Origin: Jaltomata sinuosa
Taxonomy: Eukaryota; Streptophyta; Magnoliopsida; Solanales; Solanaceae
DNA length: 64,000 bases
Direction: 5' to 3'
Assembly (NCBI GenBank): GCA_003996215.1
Contig: QJPP01007578.1
Location: 603,021-667,020 of the forward strand
Under the pieces are notes generated by a model. That model was not told where the DNA came from and ran no database searches. It worked only from the letters and a program-made list of their open reading frames with translations. The translations under genes and the position numbers were made by a program. Positions 63,144 through 64,000 of the stretch are shown piece after piece. The number at the start of each line of letters is the position of its first letter. Position 1 is the stretch's first letter.

Positions 63144-64000
63144 TGATGTGCCGCTAATTTACGTCACTTTTGACTCCTTTAAACTAAGAACAATCGTACG
63201 TTTTCAAGCAACCGTTGTCGTTTTTGATGTTTTTATGTTGGATTTGTAGGAAATGGAGACAAACATGGAAATGGAAGGAAATACGAGAAAAAGAGGATTC
63301 TGCCTAAGAGTGACGGCCTGAGTGACGGTCCGTCACACATGTGACGGTCCGTCACCAAGACCGTCGCATAGAGGCAGTGCCACTGCCTAAGGTTGATGGT
63401 CCAGGCGACGGTCCGTCAAGACAGTGACGGTCCGTCACAGTGACCGTCACACCAAGGCAGCAACTTCAGGCGGCATCACTGGTTAGCAGTGATGGTCCAG
63501 GCGACGGTCCGTCACTGGCTTGACGGTCCGTCAGCCTGGCCGTCAAGTTAAGACAGATGCGCGTCAGCGGCTGTCCGCGTTTAGGACTCCTAACCCGTTT
63601 TGGATTTGGTTTCTTTGACTCCTATAAATACCCTATGATAGGTTTATTTTACAAGTTGTTCACCCAATAGTTTTAGCATAGTTTTTAGTCGGTTTTGAGA
63701 GCAACAACACGTTTTCGTATTCTTGAATTCGTGTTTTTGATTCGTTCTTGAGTTCTTGGTTTTTCGTGTTCTTGGATTATTGAAGGGTATTTTCATCATA
63801 TTGTAAGAATATTCTTTCCTTTATTATGAATTTCTTCTTTTCTTCTTCGAGCATGAGTAACTAAAACTCTCGCAACTAGGGTTGTGGGAGCCATGGCAAA
63901 CGTAGCAAGATAGATTCCGGGTAGCGTCGGGTTCAATATATATGTTGTCACGTTGTTAATCATACATTGTGTAACGTTTTCTAGTGGTTGCAAACATTAG
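63144..64000 (+). repeat. 3' LTR of the Athila-type element (partial)
   Basis: It matches the first 857 bp of the 5' LTR with scattered substitutions and ends at the window edge. It carries the same palindrome cluster and CCTATAAATACCC motif. Confidence 0.93.

Larger units (their letters stand above)
57545..64000 (+). mobile_element. Athila-type non-autonomous LTR retrotransposon (gag-protease only)
   Basis: The 5' LTR (57545-58949), tRNA-Asp primer binding site (58955-58972), gag-protease frame (59078-61455), a 1.7 kb non-coding tail, a polypurine tract (63131-63143) and the start of the 3' LTR (63144 to beyond the window) are all in order. There is no reverse transcriptase, RNase H or integrase between protease and 3' LTR, so movement would need enzymes from a relative. 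By eye the two LTRs differ at about 30 of 857 shared positions, suggesting a fairly recent insertion. Expected full length is about 7 kb. Confidence 0.9.

Overview
This is a repeat-rich stretch of plant nuclear DNA, most likely from a Solanaceae species and probably Solanum-like. Reasons: nuclear genes with GT-AG introns, AT-rich spacers, Del/Tekay and Athila-type Gypsy LTR elements, L1 and RTE LINEs, and a SINE and MITEs of types I recognise from Solanaceae. The species call is inference; no database was consulted.

Only two host genes are convincing, both on the minus strand. The first is a complete cytosolic ribosomal protein gene, RPS23 (uS12), with four exons at 22024-26283. Its promoter has a telo-box and site II motifs. 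Its 3.6 kb first intron holds six tandem copies of a 123-nt block that folds on the transcribed strand like an H/ACA snoRNA. The second is a class I phosphatidylinositol transfer protein gene (35326-41663) with nine coding exons, one of them only 8 nt long. A third host sequence is a short promoter-plus-5'-exon fragment (8063-8640) carried inside a LINE insertion.

Layout. 1-2802: minus-strand Del-type Gypsy element, gag start plus LTR. 2905-7535: decayed LINE broken by a MITE (TAA duplication), an Athila solo LTR (CTTGT duplication) and a hAT transposase remnant. 7829-17907: Mutator-like TIR element bounded by a 9-bp duplication, carrying about 16 hairpin repeats; an L1 LINE with a 14-bp duplication lies inside it. 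17933-21412: small TIR elements, then RPS23 to about 26.5 kb. 26.5-35.3 kb: a dense set of nested TIR elements and a SINE, many with readable target-site duplications. 35.3-42.6 kb: the PITP gene, with an RTE LINE in its last intron and a Stowaway MITE in its leader intron. 43.0-45.5 kb: second hairpin-repeat element, with higher-order organisation. 45.5-53.6 kb: Gypsy LTR sequence and a 5'-truncated Del/Tekay chromovirus. 53.6-57.5 kb: decayed retroelement with a 'putative plant transposon protein' remnant. 57545-64000: Athila-type non-autonomous element with gag-protease but no reverse transcriptase or integrase, whose 3' LTR runs off the window.

The most interesting observations are the six-copy candidate snoRNA array in RPS23, the hairpin-satellite TIR elements, the LINE that seems to have carried a housekeeping-type promoter and first exons, and three unrelated LTR families that each hold a cluster of short GC-rich palindromes in the 5' third of the LTR.
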